From Gammaproteobacteria bacterium (GTDB taxonomy: Bacteria > Pseudomonadota > Gammaproteobacteria > Competibacterales > Competibacteraceae), in NCBI GenBank assembly GCA_024234995.1, contig JACKNF010000009.1, positions 1-64,000 of the forward strand: DNA of 64,000 nucleotides, read 5' to 3'. This document shows, one piece after another, positions 7,629 through 16,376 of the stretch. The stretch's first letter is position 1; each line of letters begins with the position of its first letter. The position numbers and the translations under genes were made by a program. The notes below the pieces were generated by a model, which was not told the DNA's origin, searched no databases, and saw nothing but the letters and a program-made list of their open reading frames with translations.

Positions 7629-9035
7629 ATGTTGTCAACGGCGTTTGGCCTGACTTTCTGGGGTGTTCTGATTTTTTACGGTGTAGCGCTGTATGCAGTA
7701 ACACCGAATGCGCGCACGGCCGGTGCTTTCTTTCGGGGTGAGGACAACAGTGGACGGGAAGCGCACCAATGGGCATTGACCGCTAGTATTTTCATTTCCT
7801 GGATTTTCGCAAAATCCGTGACCAATGCCGCTAATTTAGGAGCGAGTTACGGCATCGTTGGCGGACTGGCTTATGCGACATATTGGTTGTCGATTCCATT
7901 GGCGGGTTTCGTCATCTACCGCTTGCGCCGCAGTACGGGGGCCACCAGCCTGGCAGGGTTCCTGATCAGCAAGTACGGCCGGGCCGCAGCACTGGCCTTT
8001 ACCGCCGCCATCCTGATCCGGCTCTACAACGAAGTGTGGAGTAACACCGCTGTCGTTGGCGGCTACTACGGTCCTGCAGGGAGTCCAGCATTTATTAGCG
8101 CTGCGCTACTGTTTACTGCCGCTACTCTCTTTTACAGCATCAAGGGCGGTTTGCGTGGTTCGATCGTCACCGATGTCATCCAGGCTGCGGTCTTTGTCGT
8201 GTTTCTAGCCGCGGTACTGCTACTGGTATTGCCCAAACACGGTATTGCGGCCCTGCTAAGAACTGGCGAGTTTAACTTGACGGCGGGCGTGGATTTGTTG
8301 CTGGTTGCTGGCTTGCAGATCTTCAGTTATCCGTTTCATGACCCGGTGTTGACCGACCGGGGATTTATCACCGGGGAGAAGGCAATGTTAAAAGCCTTCA
8401 TTTTGGCGGGCATCGGCGGTTTCTTTGCCATTCTGGCATTCAGCTTTGTCGGTATCGATGCCCGGCTGGCTGGCCTCGATGGCGGTGGCAATGTGCCAGC
8501 GGCGGCCGCCCAGGCGCTAGGCATTGGCGCGCTATTTGTCATGACCGTATTGATGATTGCAGCGGCAGGCTCGACTTTGGATTCGACCTTTGCCTCACTC
8601 TCCAAAGTGATGGCGCAGGAGTTACCGGTCATCGCTGGACGGCAGCCGCCGGCAGCCGCTTTACGCTATGGCACGGTGGCGATGATCGTCATTGCTGTGC
8701 TCGGTAATCTGCCGATGATCGCCGGCGCCGAAATTCTTGCGGCCACCACGTTAAGCGGCACCATGGTTATGGGTTTGGCGCCGGTTTTTTTGCTGCAACG
8801 CTGGACAGGTTATTCACCCTGGAGTTTCCATTTGAGCTTTTGGCCTGGTTTGTTGCTCGGTTTCTTGCTGGCAGCCGGCTGGATTCCTGCGGCTTGGGCG
8901 ATTGGTGAAGGGAAATACGCATTGCTTCTGGGAACGAACCTGTATGGTCTGCTGATCTGCACGGCGGGCTATCTGCTGCCCGGACTTTTGCACCGGTGGC
9001 GTGGAATGCTGGCGGTTCAAAGCGAATCCGCATGA
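7629..9035 (+). CDS. Sodium:solute symporter family transporter
   Basis: A 468-residue integral membrane protein with about 12-13 hydrophobic segments and the general layout of the sodium:solute symporter (SSS) family: an N-terminal segment leading to a KSVTNAANLGASYG region, GGLRGSIVTDVIQAAVF in the middle, and AAAGSTLDSTFASLSKV in the later half. SSS proteins import solutes such as proline, pantothenate, sugars or urea with sodium. The substrate is not evident. Its stop overlaps the next gene's start as ATGA (9032-9035), so the two are translationally coupled and likely act together. A TTGACA box at 7487-7492 and small palindromes lie in the upstream gap. Confidence 0.85.
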   Translation: MLSTAFGLTFWGVLIFYGVALYAVTPNARTAGAFFRGEDNSGREAHQWALTASIFISWIFAKSVTNAANLGASYGIVGGLAYATYWLSIPLAGFVIYRLRRSTGATSLAGFLISKYGRAAALAFTAAILIRLYNEVWSNTAVVGGYYGPAGSPAFISAALLFTAATLFYSIKGGLRGSIVTDVIQAAVFVVFLAAVLLLVLPKHGIAALLRTGEFNLTAGVDLLLVAGLQIFSYPFHDPVLTDRGFITGEKAMLKAFILAGIGGFFAILAFSFVGIDARLAGLDGGGNVPAAAAQALGIGALFVMTVLMIAAAGSTLDSTFASLSKVMAQELPVIAGRQPPAAALRYGTVAMIVIAVLGNLPMIAGAEILAATTLSGTMVMGLAPVFLLQRWTGYSPWSFHLSFWPGLLLGFLLAAGWIPAAWAIGEGKYALLLGTNLYGLLICTAGYLLPGLLHRWRGMLAVQSESA

Positions 9036-9973
9036 GCAAGCCAGGCCAGGTCTGCCCGTTGCGTTATCACTACGGCCCAGCAGCGCTGGCGGTTGCGCCC
9101 GAGCGGCCAGCGGAAACCTTGTATGTGACGGGTGGCCTGTATGGAAATCGTCCAGCGCTCGATGCTGTGGAGGTGTTGGCCGCTGCTGAACCCGGTCCGG
9201 TAACCTTGTGTTTTAACGGGGACTTCCACTGGTTTGATATTGATGAAACGGCCTTTGTCGAGATCAACGAGCGGGTGCTGCGCCATGATGCGCTTCTCGG
9301 TAATGTAGAGGCGGAGCTGCTCTCTCAAGGCGGGGAGGCCGGTTGTGGTTGTGCCTACCCGGAAACAGTCGATGCAAGCGTTGTGGAGCGCTCCAATCAG
9401 ATTCACGCCTGCCTTAAGTCCACTGCTCAGCGCTATCCCAGCATGTTAGCCGGTTTGAGCAAATTGCCAATGTACGCTTGTTATCGAGTGGGCGGCGTGC
9501 GGGTTGGTGTGGTGCATGGCGATGCTGAGGCGCTGGCGGGCTGGCGTTTTGATGCCAATGCGCTGGATGATCCGGCGAATCGTGAATGGCTGGCATCAGC
9601 GTTCCTGGGAGCGGGTGTCGAGATCTTTGCCAGCAGCCATACGTGCTTACCCGTTTGCCGCCGCTTTGACCTGGGAGGCCGGTTTGGCTGGATTATCAAC
9701 AATGGGGCAGCGGGGATGCCTAATTTTACGGATACGCAATTTGGTGTCATTACTCGAATCGGTACAACGCCCAGTCCGCATCAGCGGTTGTATGGTGGAA
9801 ATCTAGGTCAGGTTCACATCGACGCCCTAGCGCTTGCCTTTGATACTGATCGCTGGGAGCGTGAATTTCTCGCCTGTTGGCCAATGGGGTCACCCGCGTA
9901 TGTCTCCTACTTCGAGCGTATCCGGCGCGGTCCTACCCATTCACTCACAGACGCGGCGCCTTCAGGGTGGTAG
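9032..9973 (+). CDS. Divergent metallophosphoesterase-like protein coupled to the symporter
   Basis: A 313-residue cytosolic protein read from ATG 9032, which overlaps the symporter stop. The order of motifs recalls calcineurin-like phosphoesterases: GGLYGN near the N-terminus, NGDFHWFD, LGNVEAEL in place of GN(H/D), VVHGD, then ASSHTC in place of GHTH, and INNGAAGMPNF in place of NPGS. The usual first DXH metal pair is missing, being replaced by GGLYG. It may therefore be a specialised or inactive member. The upstream extension of the frame (from 8996) lies inside the symporter gene and is not used. No better family is recognised. Confidence 0.6.
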   Translation: MSKPGQVCPLRYHYGPAALAVAPERPAETLYVTGGLYGNRPALDAVEVLAAAEPGPVTLCFNGDFHWFDIDETAFVEINERVLRHDALLGNVEAELLSQGGEAGCGCAYPETVDASVVERSNQIHACLKSTAQRYPSMLAGLSKLPMYACYRVGGVRVGVVHGDAEALAGWRFDANALDDPANREWLASAFLGAGVEIFASSHTCLPVCRRFDLGGRFGWIINNGAAGMPNFTDTQFGVITRIGTTPSPHQRLYGGNLGQVHIDALALAFDTDRWEREFLACWPMGSPAYVSYFERIRRGPTHSLTDAAPSGW

Positions 9974-10081
9974 GCGCTAGATGTTGAGTTCTCATGCGTA
10001 TTCTTGCAACGCCCCTCGCATAACGCCATTATCCGGTTGAATGACCTGTTCTCGCAGGTCTTAGGCTGCCGGGGAGAGAGG

Positions 10082-10699
10082 ATGAGTGTTGCGAATAATC
10101 TTTCAGCCCGCGTGGACGATTTGCCGCAATCGCTGCGTGATGAGAAATTTCTAGCCCAATTGCACCATGACATGCTCCGTTTTGTGGAGTTGCAACTGCA
10201 GGATCGGGTGACCGCCGAGGATTTGGTTCAGGAAGCATTGGTCGCCGCTATGAGTGGTCAAGAACATTTTTCTGGGCGAGCGGCCCTGAAGACCTGGGTA
10301 TTTGCGATTCTTAAAAACAAAATTGCCGATTACCTGCGCCAGCGTCAGCGTGTTGTAGATATTGCTAGTTTGGCACGAGAGACAGATGATGAAGCGGATT
10401 TTGACATACTGTTTGATCATAGGGGTTTCTGGATGCCGGAGGATCGTCCAGATCGCTGGGGAGACCCAGAAGCGGTGTTTGCCCAGCAGCAGTTTTGGAC
10501 AATATTTGAAATCTGTCTAACCCAGTTGCCTGAGAACACCGCCCGGGTTTTTATGATGCGCGAGTTTATCGGCTTCGATACTTCGGAAATATGCCAAGAG
10601 CTGAGTATTACTACCAGCAACTGCCATGTCATTCTGCACCGTGCCCGTATGGGACTTCGTCTTTGTCTGGAAAAGCGCTGGTTTGCGCCGGAGGATTAA
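10082..10699 (+). CDS. ECF-type (group 4) sigma-70 family RNA polymerase sigma factor
   Basis: A 205-residue sigma factor. Region 2 includes DLVQEALVAAM and RAALKTWVFAILKNKIADYLRQ, which contact core polymerase and the -10 element; region 4 has the helix-turn-helix around FDTSEICQELSITTSNCHVILHRARMGL. A linker rich in acidic residues and Trp (FWMPEDRPDRWGDPE) separates them, as in the TIGR02943-type sigma factors of beta- and gammaproteobacteria. The ATG at 10082 is chosen because GGGGAGAGAGG directly precedes it; the frame is open further upstream. A zinc-finger protein gene follows after three bases and is probably its regulator. Confidence 0.9.
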   Translation: MSVANNLSARVDDLPQSLRDEKFLAQLHHDMLRFVELQLQDRVTAEDLVQEALVAAMSGQEHFSGRAALKTWVFAILKNKIADYLRQRQRVVDIASLARETDDEADFDILFDHRGFWMPEDRPDRWGDPEAVFAQQQFWTIFEICLTQLPENTARVFMMREFIGFDTSEICQELSITTSNCHVILHRARMGLRLCLEKRWFAPED

Positions 10700-10702
10700 A
10701 GG

Positions 10703-10903
10703 ATGTTGAACTGTAAGCAAGTGACGCGTCTGCTGTCTGAAGCACAAGAACGTGACCTCCAATTTAAAGAGAAAATCCCGCTTAAGCTGCACTTGATGAT
10801 GTGCGCAGGTTGTGACAATTTCCGTAAGCAAATAGATTTTCTACGGCAGGCTTGTTACGAATATGCAAAAGGGAAGCCAAAATCTTGGCCTGATCCATCC
10901 TGA
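10703..10903 (+). CDS. Small zinc-finger (ZAS/HC2-type) anti-sigma-like protein
   Basis: A 66-residue cytosolic protein starting MLNCKQVTRLLSEAQ, with the HX3CX2C arrangement HLMMCAGC (H30, C34, C37) and an upstream Cys (C4). This is the layout of zinc-binding anti-sigma domains, which hold ECF sigma factors inactive, often until thiol oxidation releases them. It lies three bases after the sigma gene, the standard sigma/anti-sigma arrangement. There is no membrane segment, so any signal sensed is likely cytoplasmic. Pairing with the upstream sigma is inferred from position and motif. Confidence 0.8.
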   Translation: MLNCKQVTRLLSEAQERDLQFKEKIPLKLHLMMCAGCDNFRKQIDFLRQACYEYAKGKPKSWPDPS

Positions 10904-11224
10904 CCGTGCAAATTTTCTTGGTGTGAATTTGCCGGTGATAATGACTTGAAGCGGGTTAGGCTAGGCTATAGGCTATCCAACTTTTTGATATTTCATGATG
11001 AGACGCCGCGAGCTATTTGCGGTAGAGTTTGCAGGGAAAGTTCCTTGGAGGGTATTGCTATTTTACAATATTAGCTGATGCTGATTGAGGAAACCTGGTA
11101 AAACTTAGTAGAATAGTAGTGTCTTTCCCGATTTATCCTGGCCTGTTTTCCTATCCTGATAACAATATTGATTGGAAAACATTCAAAAAATTCCAACCTG
11201 TGGCTTGCTAAGGAGACTTGGATT
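10904..11224. promoter_or_regulatory. Upstream region of the cbb3 oxidase operon
   Basis: About 320 bases without a gene, ahead of ccoN. It is moderately AT-rich near 11060-11200 and probably holds the cco promoter. A strong AAGGAGA ribosome-binding site lies at about 11209-11215. I looked for an FNR/Anr box (TTGAT-N4-ATCAA) and found only half-sites (for example TTGAT at 10986 and 11169), so oxygen control is not demonstrated. Confidence 0.4.
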
Positions 11225-12673
11225 ATGGCCCTGAGCGCAGTGTTGCCAGCCGAGCAATATAATTACGATATCGTCCGGAAATTTACGATTATGGCCATGG
11301 TATGGGCGGTGATCGGTATGTCGGTCGGTGTTTATATTGCTTCTGAATTGGCTTGGCCGTTCCTGAATTTCGATATTCCTGCCCTGACATTCGGACGCTT
11401 GCGTCCGGTCCATACAACGCTAGTGATTTTTGGTTTTGGCGGCAGTGCCCTATTTGCCACCTCTTACTATATTGTGCAACGCACCTGCCAAGCGCGCCTG
11501 GCATTTCCCTGGCTGGCTGAATTTACCTTCTGGGGTTGGAGCGGTGGTGTAGCACTGGGTGCATTGACCTACATGTTAGGTATCACTCAGGGCCGCGAAT
11601 ATGCCGAGTTCGAGTGGCCGCTGGATATTGCGATCACCTTGGTGTGGGTGAGTTATATCGTCGTGTATGTCGAAACTATCCGCCGGCGCAGTCAGCCGCA
11701 TATTTACGTCGCTAACTGGTTTTTTATGGCGTTTCTGTTGGCGGTCGCTCTGCTGCATATCTTTAATAACCTTGCCATTCCAGTCAGCTTGACGAAGTCC
11801 TACAGTCTGTTTGCTGGCGTGCAGGATGCTATGACGCAATGGTGGTATGGTCACAATGCAGTTGGATTCTTCCTGACGGCGGCCTTTCTTGGCATGATGT
11901 ACTACTTTGTTCCCAAGCAGGCAGGACGTCCGGTGTACTCCTACCGGTTGTCGATCATCCATTTCTGGGCGCTGATCTTCCTGTACATGTGGGCTGGCGG
12001 TCATCATTTGCACTGGACTGCGCTACCCGACTGGGTGTCGACGCTGTCAGCCGCGTTCTCTGTCCTGCTGCTAATGCCCTCCTGGGGAGGCATGATCAAC
12101 GGTATCATGACCCTGTCTGGCGCCTGGGATAAGCTGCGCTCTGACCCGATCATGCTGTTTTTAATCACCTCGCTGTCATTCTACGGCATGTCGACTTTCG
12201 AAGGTCCGCTGATGTCACTCAAGAGCGTCAACGCCCTTTCGCATTACACGGACTGGACGATCGGTCATGTCCATTCCGGTGCGCTGGGCTGGGTGGCGCT
12301 AGTCAGTTTTGGCTCCTTCTATCACTTGATCCCTCGGTTGTGGGATACCCGGATGTATAGTCAGCCCCTGATCTATATCCATTTCTGGTTGGCCACTATC
12401 GGTATCGTGCTCTACATCACTTCGATGTGGGTCGCAGGCATTGGCCAAGGATTGATGCTGCGCAGTTTTGACGATTATGGCAACCTGGCTTACACCTTCA
12501 TTGAAACCGTCGAATTCATGCACACACCGTATATCTGGCGGGCGCTGGGCGGTGCGTTTTTTGTCGCAGGTGTCTTGGTGATGGTGTACAACATGTACAT
12601 GACAATACAGTCGGCCCGGCGTGAGCAGGCGGCTATCGAAGCCAAGCTGGCGGCCAAATTGGCGAAAGCCTAA
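11225..12673 (+). CDS. ccoN: Cytochrome c oxidase cbb3-type subunit I
   Basis: The catalytic heme-copper subunit of the high-affinity cbb3 oxidase, 482 residues and about 12 transmembrane helices. Expected ligand motifs are present: RPVHTTLVIFG for low-spin heme, WWYGHNAVGFF and GGHHLHWTALPDW for CuB and high-spin heme, and IGHVHSGALGWV. It reduces oxygen to water and pumps protons under microaerobic conditions. The start ATG at 11225 follows AAGGAGA; the frame is open to 11168 but the extra 19 residues do not match the family. It heads ccoNOQP. Confidence 0.97.
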   Translation: MALSAVLPAEQYNYDIVRKFTIMAMVWAVIGMSVGVYIASELAWPFLNFDIPALTFGRLRPVHTTLVIFGFGGSALFATSYYIVQRTCQARLAFPWLAEFTFWGWSGGVALGALTYMLGITQGREYAEFEWPLDIAITLVWVSYIVVYVETIRRRSQPHIYVANWFFMAFLLAVALLHIFNNLAIPVSLTKSYSLFAGVQDAMTQWWYGHNAVGFFLTAAFLGMMYYFVPKQAGRPVYSYRLSIIHFWALIFLYMWAGGHHLHWTALPDWVSTLSAAFSVLLLMPSWGGMINGIMTLSGAWDKLRSDPIMLFLITSLSFYGMSTFEGPLMSLKSVNALSHYTDWTIGHVHSGALGWVALVSFGSFYHLIPRLWDTRMYSQPLIYIHFWLATIGIVLYITSMWVAGIGQGLMLRSFDDYGNLAYTFIETVEFMHTPYIWRALGGAFFVAGVLVMVYNMYMTIQSARREQAAIEAKLAAKLAKA

Positions 12674-12693
12674 GAGCGCTGGAGAGCAGAACC

Positions 12694-13428
12694 ATGCGAC
12701 ATGAACAAATCGAAACCAACTCAGCATTAATGCTGGTGTTGATCCTGCTGGTTATCAGCATTGGTGGCCTGGTAGAAATCGTTCCATTGTTTTATATCAA
12801 TGAAACGATTGAAAAAGTCGACGGGGTGCGTCCCTACACTCCGCTGGAAATTCGCGGTCGTGATATCTATGTGCGTGAAGGGTGTTATCTGTGCCACTCT
12901 CAGCAAATTCGCCCCTTCCGCGATGAATGGCTGCGCTATGGCCATTATTCGCTGGCGGCGGAATCGCAGTATGACCATCCCTTCCAGTGGGGGTCTAAGC
13001 GCACCGGTCCCGATTTGGCACGGCTGGGCGGTAAATACTCCAACCATTGGCATGTTCAGCACCTGGTCGCGCCACGTTCGGTAGTGCCGCAATCGATTAT
13101 GCCTAACTATCCGTGGTTGCTGGACAGCGATCTGGATTACACCGATGTCGATGGGCGGATGCGTGCTCTGCGGGTAACCGGGGTGCCGTATTCTGTGACC
13201 CAGGCCGAGTATGACGCCAATGTCCAGAAATACGGCCAGGCCATCGCCGACCAGCTGGATATTACCAAGGCGCAAGATAGCTTGCTCAAGCAGGCGCGCG
13301 AGAAGGATTTCGATGGCCTTCCTGGCCGGATTACTGAAATGGAAGCGCTGGTCGCGTACTTACAGGTGCTCGGGACGATGGTGGACTTCACCCAGTACAA
13401 CGAGGGCTACTTCGTCGAATTCCGCTAA
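12694..13428 (+). CDS. ccoO: Cytochrome c oxidase cbb3-type subunit II (monoheme cytochrome c)
   Basis: A 244-residue membrane-anchored c-type cytochrome. One N-terminal transmembrane helix (about residues 11-33) is followed by a periplasmic domain with a single heme site C64-Y-L-C67-H68 and the conserved QQIRPFRDE sequence right after it. A Met axial ligand is likely in SIMPNYPW. It passes electrons to CcoN. It is 20 bases downstream of ccoN with a plausible ribosome-binding site and is full length for the family. Confidence 0.97.
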   Translation: MRHEQIETNSALMLVLILLVISIGGLVEIVPLFYINETIEKVDGVRPYTPLEIRGRDIYVREGCYLCHSQQIRPFRDEWLRYGHYSLAAESQYDHPFQWGSKRTGPDLARLGGKYSNHWHVQHLVAPRSVVPQSIMPNYPWLLDSDLDYTDVDGRMRALRVTGVPYSVTQAEYDANVQKYGQAIADQLDITKAQDSLLKQAREKDFDGLPGRITEMEALVAYLQVLGTMVDFTQYNEGYFVEFR

Positions 13429-13435
13429 TGACGAG

Positions 13436-13490
13436 GTAACCGTTTATGCTCTCTTCTCTCCTGCTGCGTATTAAGGAGGGGAGGGAGTCA
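13436..13490. repeat. Intergenic repeat, copy 3 (partial)
   Basis: The segment begins GTAACCGTTTATG and continues with CTCTCTTCTCTC, matching the first half of the repeat at 1736-1766. It sits in the unusually long ccoO-ccoQ spacer, so the repeat has probably inserted or expanded within the operon. Confidence 0.4.
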
Positions 13491-13514
13491 ACGCTTACAG
13501 TGGAGCTTGGCCCT

Positions 13515-13745
13515 ATGTTCGACTGGCTGATGTGGTTCACCCACATGGAAAACTCCAAGCCGCTGGCGCTTGCCATCTTTCTTGGTGCGTTTTGCGGCAT
13601 CCTAATATATGTATTGACTGGTAAGCAGCGTGCCCAGCGGTTGGAATCTTACAAATATATTCCTTTCGATGATGACGAACTTCATCCGCCCGATCGTTCA
13701 CCCGCCAAGCGCCACTCCCAATCCCGCAATGGTAACGGACAATGA
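13515..13745 (+). CDS. ccoQ: Cytochrome c oxidase cbb3-type subunit IV (CcoQ/FixQ)
   Basis: A 76-residue single-span protein starting MFDWLMWFTHMENSKPLAL, with one hydrophobic helix (LAIFLGAFCGILIYVLTG) and the family's KYIPFDDDE segment. CcoQ stabilises the cbb3 complex. The frame is open from 13446, but that upstream part is repeat sequence, and ATG 13515 has a GTGGAG box nine bases ahead. The stop overlaps the ccoP start as ATGA. The tail is longer and more basic than usual. Confidence 0.9.
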   Translation: MFDWLMWFTHMENSKPLALAIFLGAFCGILIYVLTGKQRAQRLESYKYIPFDDDELHPPDRSPAKRHSQSRNGNGQ

Positions 13746-14695
13746 GTGATAATACGAATACCCCACAACCTTCCGGCGCGGTGCAAACCACCGGCCATGC
13801 CTGGGATAGCGATCTTCAGGAATACAACAACCCACTGCCGCGCTGGTGGTTGTGGTGCTTCTACGGAACGGTCGTGTTCTCGATTCTTTACTGGTTTATT
13901 TATCCCTCCTGGCCAGTGGGGAATACTTGGATCAAGGGCTTTGGCACGGTTGAATACACGGCCGTGGATAAGGCAACAGGCCAAGAGCAGGGAAAGGAAT
14001 TCCGCTGGAACACCCGCGCCTTGCTGCTTGAGGAGCTGGGCAATGCGGCCAATGATCAGCAGCGTAAGGCTATGTTAGCCAAGGTGCAGGCGGCGGATTA
14101 CGAGCAAATTGCCAAGGATCCAAAAATGATGGAATTTGTGCGCTCGGTCGGCAAAGGGTTGTTTGGCGACAACTGCGCGGCTTGCCATGGCCGCGGCGGT
14201 CAGGGTGTCGTGGGCATGTATCCTAATCTGACCGATGATGATTGGCTATGGGGCAGCAGCACTGACAAGATTCATGAAACTTTAGTGCAAGGCCGGAAGG
14301 GGTTTATGCCCGCCTTCGGTCAAGTGCTTAAGCCGGAACAATTAGATGATGTGGCCGAATATGTGTTGACCCTGTCAGATGAAGCGCCATCAAGTGAGGA
14401 CTCTGAACGGGGCAAAGTAATCTTTCAGGGTCAGATAGGTGGCTGCTACTACTGCCACGGAGCCGACGCTAAAGGTATTCCTTCACAGGGTGCGGCCAAT
14501 TTAACCGACAAGATTTGGGCCATCGCTAATGTACCGGCGCAGAAGACCCTCCAGGATAAGAAAGCGGTGATCAAGGAGTTCGTCGCCAAGGGTGTCAACA
14601 ATACCCGCGTAATGCCGGCTTGGAAAGACCGCCTATCGCCGACCGATATCAAATTGCTGGCGGTTTATGTTCATCAGTTGGGAGGTGCTCAATAA
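13742..14695 (+). CDS. ccoP: Cytochrome c oxidase cbb3-type subunit III (diheme cytochrome c)
   Basis: A 317-residue diheme cytochrome. A transmembrane helix near residues 35-57 anchors a periplasmic region with two CXXCH sites: C145-A-A-C148-H149 and C235-Y-Y-C238-H239, with likely Met ligands after each (FMPAFG and RVMPAWKD). CcoP accepts electrons from soluble cytochromes and hands them to CcoO/CcoN. It overlaps ccoQ by four bases and ends the first cco transcript block; a perfect palindrome lies 35 bases beyond the stop. Confidence 0.97.
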   Translation: MSDNTNTPQPSGAVQTTGHAWDSDLQEYNNPLPRWWLWCFYGTVVFSILYWFIYPSWPVGNTWIKGFGTVEYTAVDKATGQEQGKEFRWNTRALLLEELGNAANDQQRKAMLAKVQAADYEQIAKDPKMMEFVRSVGKGLFGDNCAACHGRGGQGVVGMYPNLTDDDWLWGSSTDKIHETLVQGRKGFMPAFGQVLKPEQLDDVAEYVLTLSDEAPSSEDSERGKVIFQGQIGGCYYCHGADAKGIPSQGAANLTDKIWAIANVPAQKTLQDKKAVIKEFVAKGVNNTRVMPAWKDRLSPTDIKLLAVYVHQLGGAQ

Positions 14696-14730
14696 ATTTC
14701 AGTGGCATCTTTCCCAGCTAAATGAATACC

Positions 14731-14754
14731 CTCACCCCCCAATTGGGGGGTGAG
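14731..14754. repeat. Perfect 24-base palindrome between ccoP and ccoG
   Basis: A 10-base stem (CTCACCCCCC with GGGGGGTGAG) around an AATT loop. It could act as a terminator or RNA-processing hairpin separating ccoNOQP from ccoGHIS; there is no real T tract, only TGGTTT. The CCTCACCCC composition also recalls the complement of the G-rich intergenic repeats elsewhere in the window. Confidence 0.55.
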
Positions 14755-14981
14755 TGGTTTATGCTCAATCCATTCGCTTTTCGAGAGGACTTGTATAAGT
14801 CTGTAGCCCTCGTTGCCCTAAATTTTGTTGCTTTGCACAAAATTTTATCGTAACTTATTGATTCTATTTTCAGCTTTAACAATGCTTGACCGGCCTGTTT
14901 AATTTTTGATGGATCGCAAGGACGATAGGCATTCATGTAGGTCAATATCAATATTATTTTTCAATTAAAGTCAGGTGGGAT

Positions 14982-16376
14982 ATGTCCGAAGAGACTATTC
15001 AGCTTTATCAAAAGCGCATTCAAATCCATCCACGTTCGGTGAAGGGAACATTCCGCAATCTCAAAACCGGTATCCTGGCCCTGGCCTTGACCATCTATTT
15101 TCTGTTGCCTTGGCTACGTTGGGAACGGCCCAATGCGCCAGATCAGGCAGTGCTGTACGATTTGCCGGGACGGCATTTTTACATCTTTGGCCTGACCATC
15201 CAGGTGCAGGATATTTTCTGGCTGGCTGGGGTGTTGATCATCTTTGCTATCTCGCTGTTTTTCGTGACGGGGTTAGCCGGACGGGTCTGGTGTGGCTACT
15301 TTTGTTTCCAAACCCTGTGGACCGATCTGTTCATGATGATCGAGCATTGGGTGCAGGGTGAGCGGCCGGCGCGCATCCGGCTGGATAGAAAGCCTTGGAG
15401 TAACCGGGATAAACTGATCAAAAAAGGTACGACTTACGGTTTGTGGCTGCTGGTCGCATTCTGGACTGGCTTAACCTTTACCATGTACTGGGTCGATGCG
15501 CCAACTCTGGTGGTAGAAGTATTTACGGGTCAGGCGTCCTACGCTGCTTATTTCACCACCTTTTTTCTGACTGTCACGACCTTCGTCATGGCCGGTCTGG
15601 CGCGCGAGCAGGTTTGCATCTACATGTGCCCCTATGCCCGCTTCCAGAGCGCGATGTTCGATCATGACACACTGATCATTTCCTACGACACGAAGAGAGG
15701 CGAAGGATCGAAGGGCCGGGCCAAGCAGCACCGGGGTTTCAGAACACCGGAGGAACGGCAAAGCAAGGGTGTTGGTGAGTGTATCGACTGCGGGCATTGC
15801 GTCCAGGTCTGTCCGATGGGTATCGATATTCGTAATGGCTTGCAATACCAGTGTATTTCCTGTGCGCTGTGCATCGATTCCTGCGAACATGACTTGATTA
15901 ACTACACGTCGGAAAATGCTTTGAATGGTGGCAAGACTCAACTTTTGCGACCGAAAACGATTGGTTATGGTGTGATTCTGACTGCAGCGACAGCAACATT
16001 AGCTTGGAGTGTGCTTACCCGGTCACCTTATACCGGAACAGTAGAACAAATCCGTCAACCGCTGTATACCCAGCTTTCAGATGGCGGAATTCGCAATGCC
16101 TACGAGATTAAGCTGAATAACAAATTGACGGCGCCGATGACCGTTGGCATTCGCATTGAAGGTCTGCCCGGCGCGACCCTGGACATGAGCGGCATGGAGC
16201 GGCTGGAACTGGCGCCACAGGAACGGATCAAGCTGCTGGCGCGTGTGCAGATTCCTCCAACCCAGCACCATGCTGCGTCCGGCGATAAGATTACCTTTAT
16301 TATCGAGGCGCTGGATGGGGTATCGATTGAACCGATTCGCCGGGAGGCGCCGTTCTACATTCCGGAAAACAGTTAG
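14982..16376 (+). CDS. ccoG: Cytochrome c oxidase accessory protein CcoG (RdxA/FixG)
   Basis: A 464-residue membrane iron-sulfur protein needed for cbb3 maturation, thought to reduce copper for delivery to the oxidase. Hydrophobic segments lie around residues 30-47, 77-100, 152-172 and 190-208, and a last one near 325. Two ferredoxin-type [4Fe-4S] motifs are C267-x2-C-x2-C-x3-C277 and C291-x2-C-x2-C-x3-C301, and a WCGYFC motif at 103-108 is also present. A C-terminal Ig-like domain follows. The start ATG has GGTGGGAT upstream. It is immediately followed by fixH with no gap. Confidence 0.95.
   Translation: MSEETIQLYQKRIQIHPRSVKGTFRNLKTGILALALTIYFLLPWLRWERPNAPDQAVLYDLPGRHFYIFGLTIQVQDIFWLAGVLIIFAISLFFVTGLAGRVWCGYFCFQTLWTDLFMMIEHWVQGERPARIRLDRKPWSNRDKLIKKGTTYGLWLLVAFWTGLTFTMYWVDAPTLVVEVFTGQASYAAYFTTFFLTVTTFVMAGLAREQVCIYMCPYARFQSAMFDHDTLIISYDTKRGEGSKGRAKQHRGFRTPEERQSKGVGECIDCGHCVQVCPMGIDIRNGLQYQCISCALCIDSCEHDLINYTSENALNGGKTQLLRPKTIGYGVILTAATATLAWSVLTRSPYTGTVEQIRQPLYTQLSDGGIRNAYEIKLNNKLTAPMTVGIRIEGLPGATLDMSGMERLELAPQERIKLLARVQIPPTQHHAASGDKITFIIEALDGVSIEPIRREAPFYIPENS

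Noticed and set aside
10980..11180. FNR/Anr half-sites upstream of ccoN
   Set aside because: No TTGAT-N4-ATCAA palindrome could be found, so oxygen regulation by FNR is not claimed.
12727..13275. 182-codon minus-strand frame inside ccoO
   Set aside because: It is antisense to a certain gene and shows no protein family features.
14718..14951. 77-codon minus-strand frame between ccoP and ccoG
   Set aside because: It spans the perfect palindrome, lacks a ribosome-binding site and has no recognisable family features.
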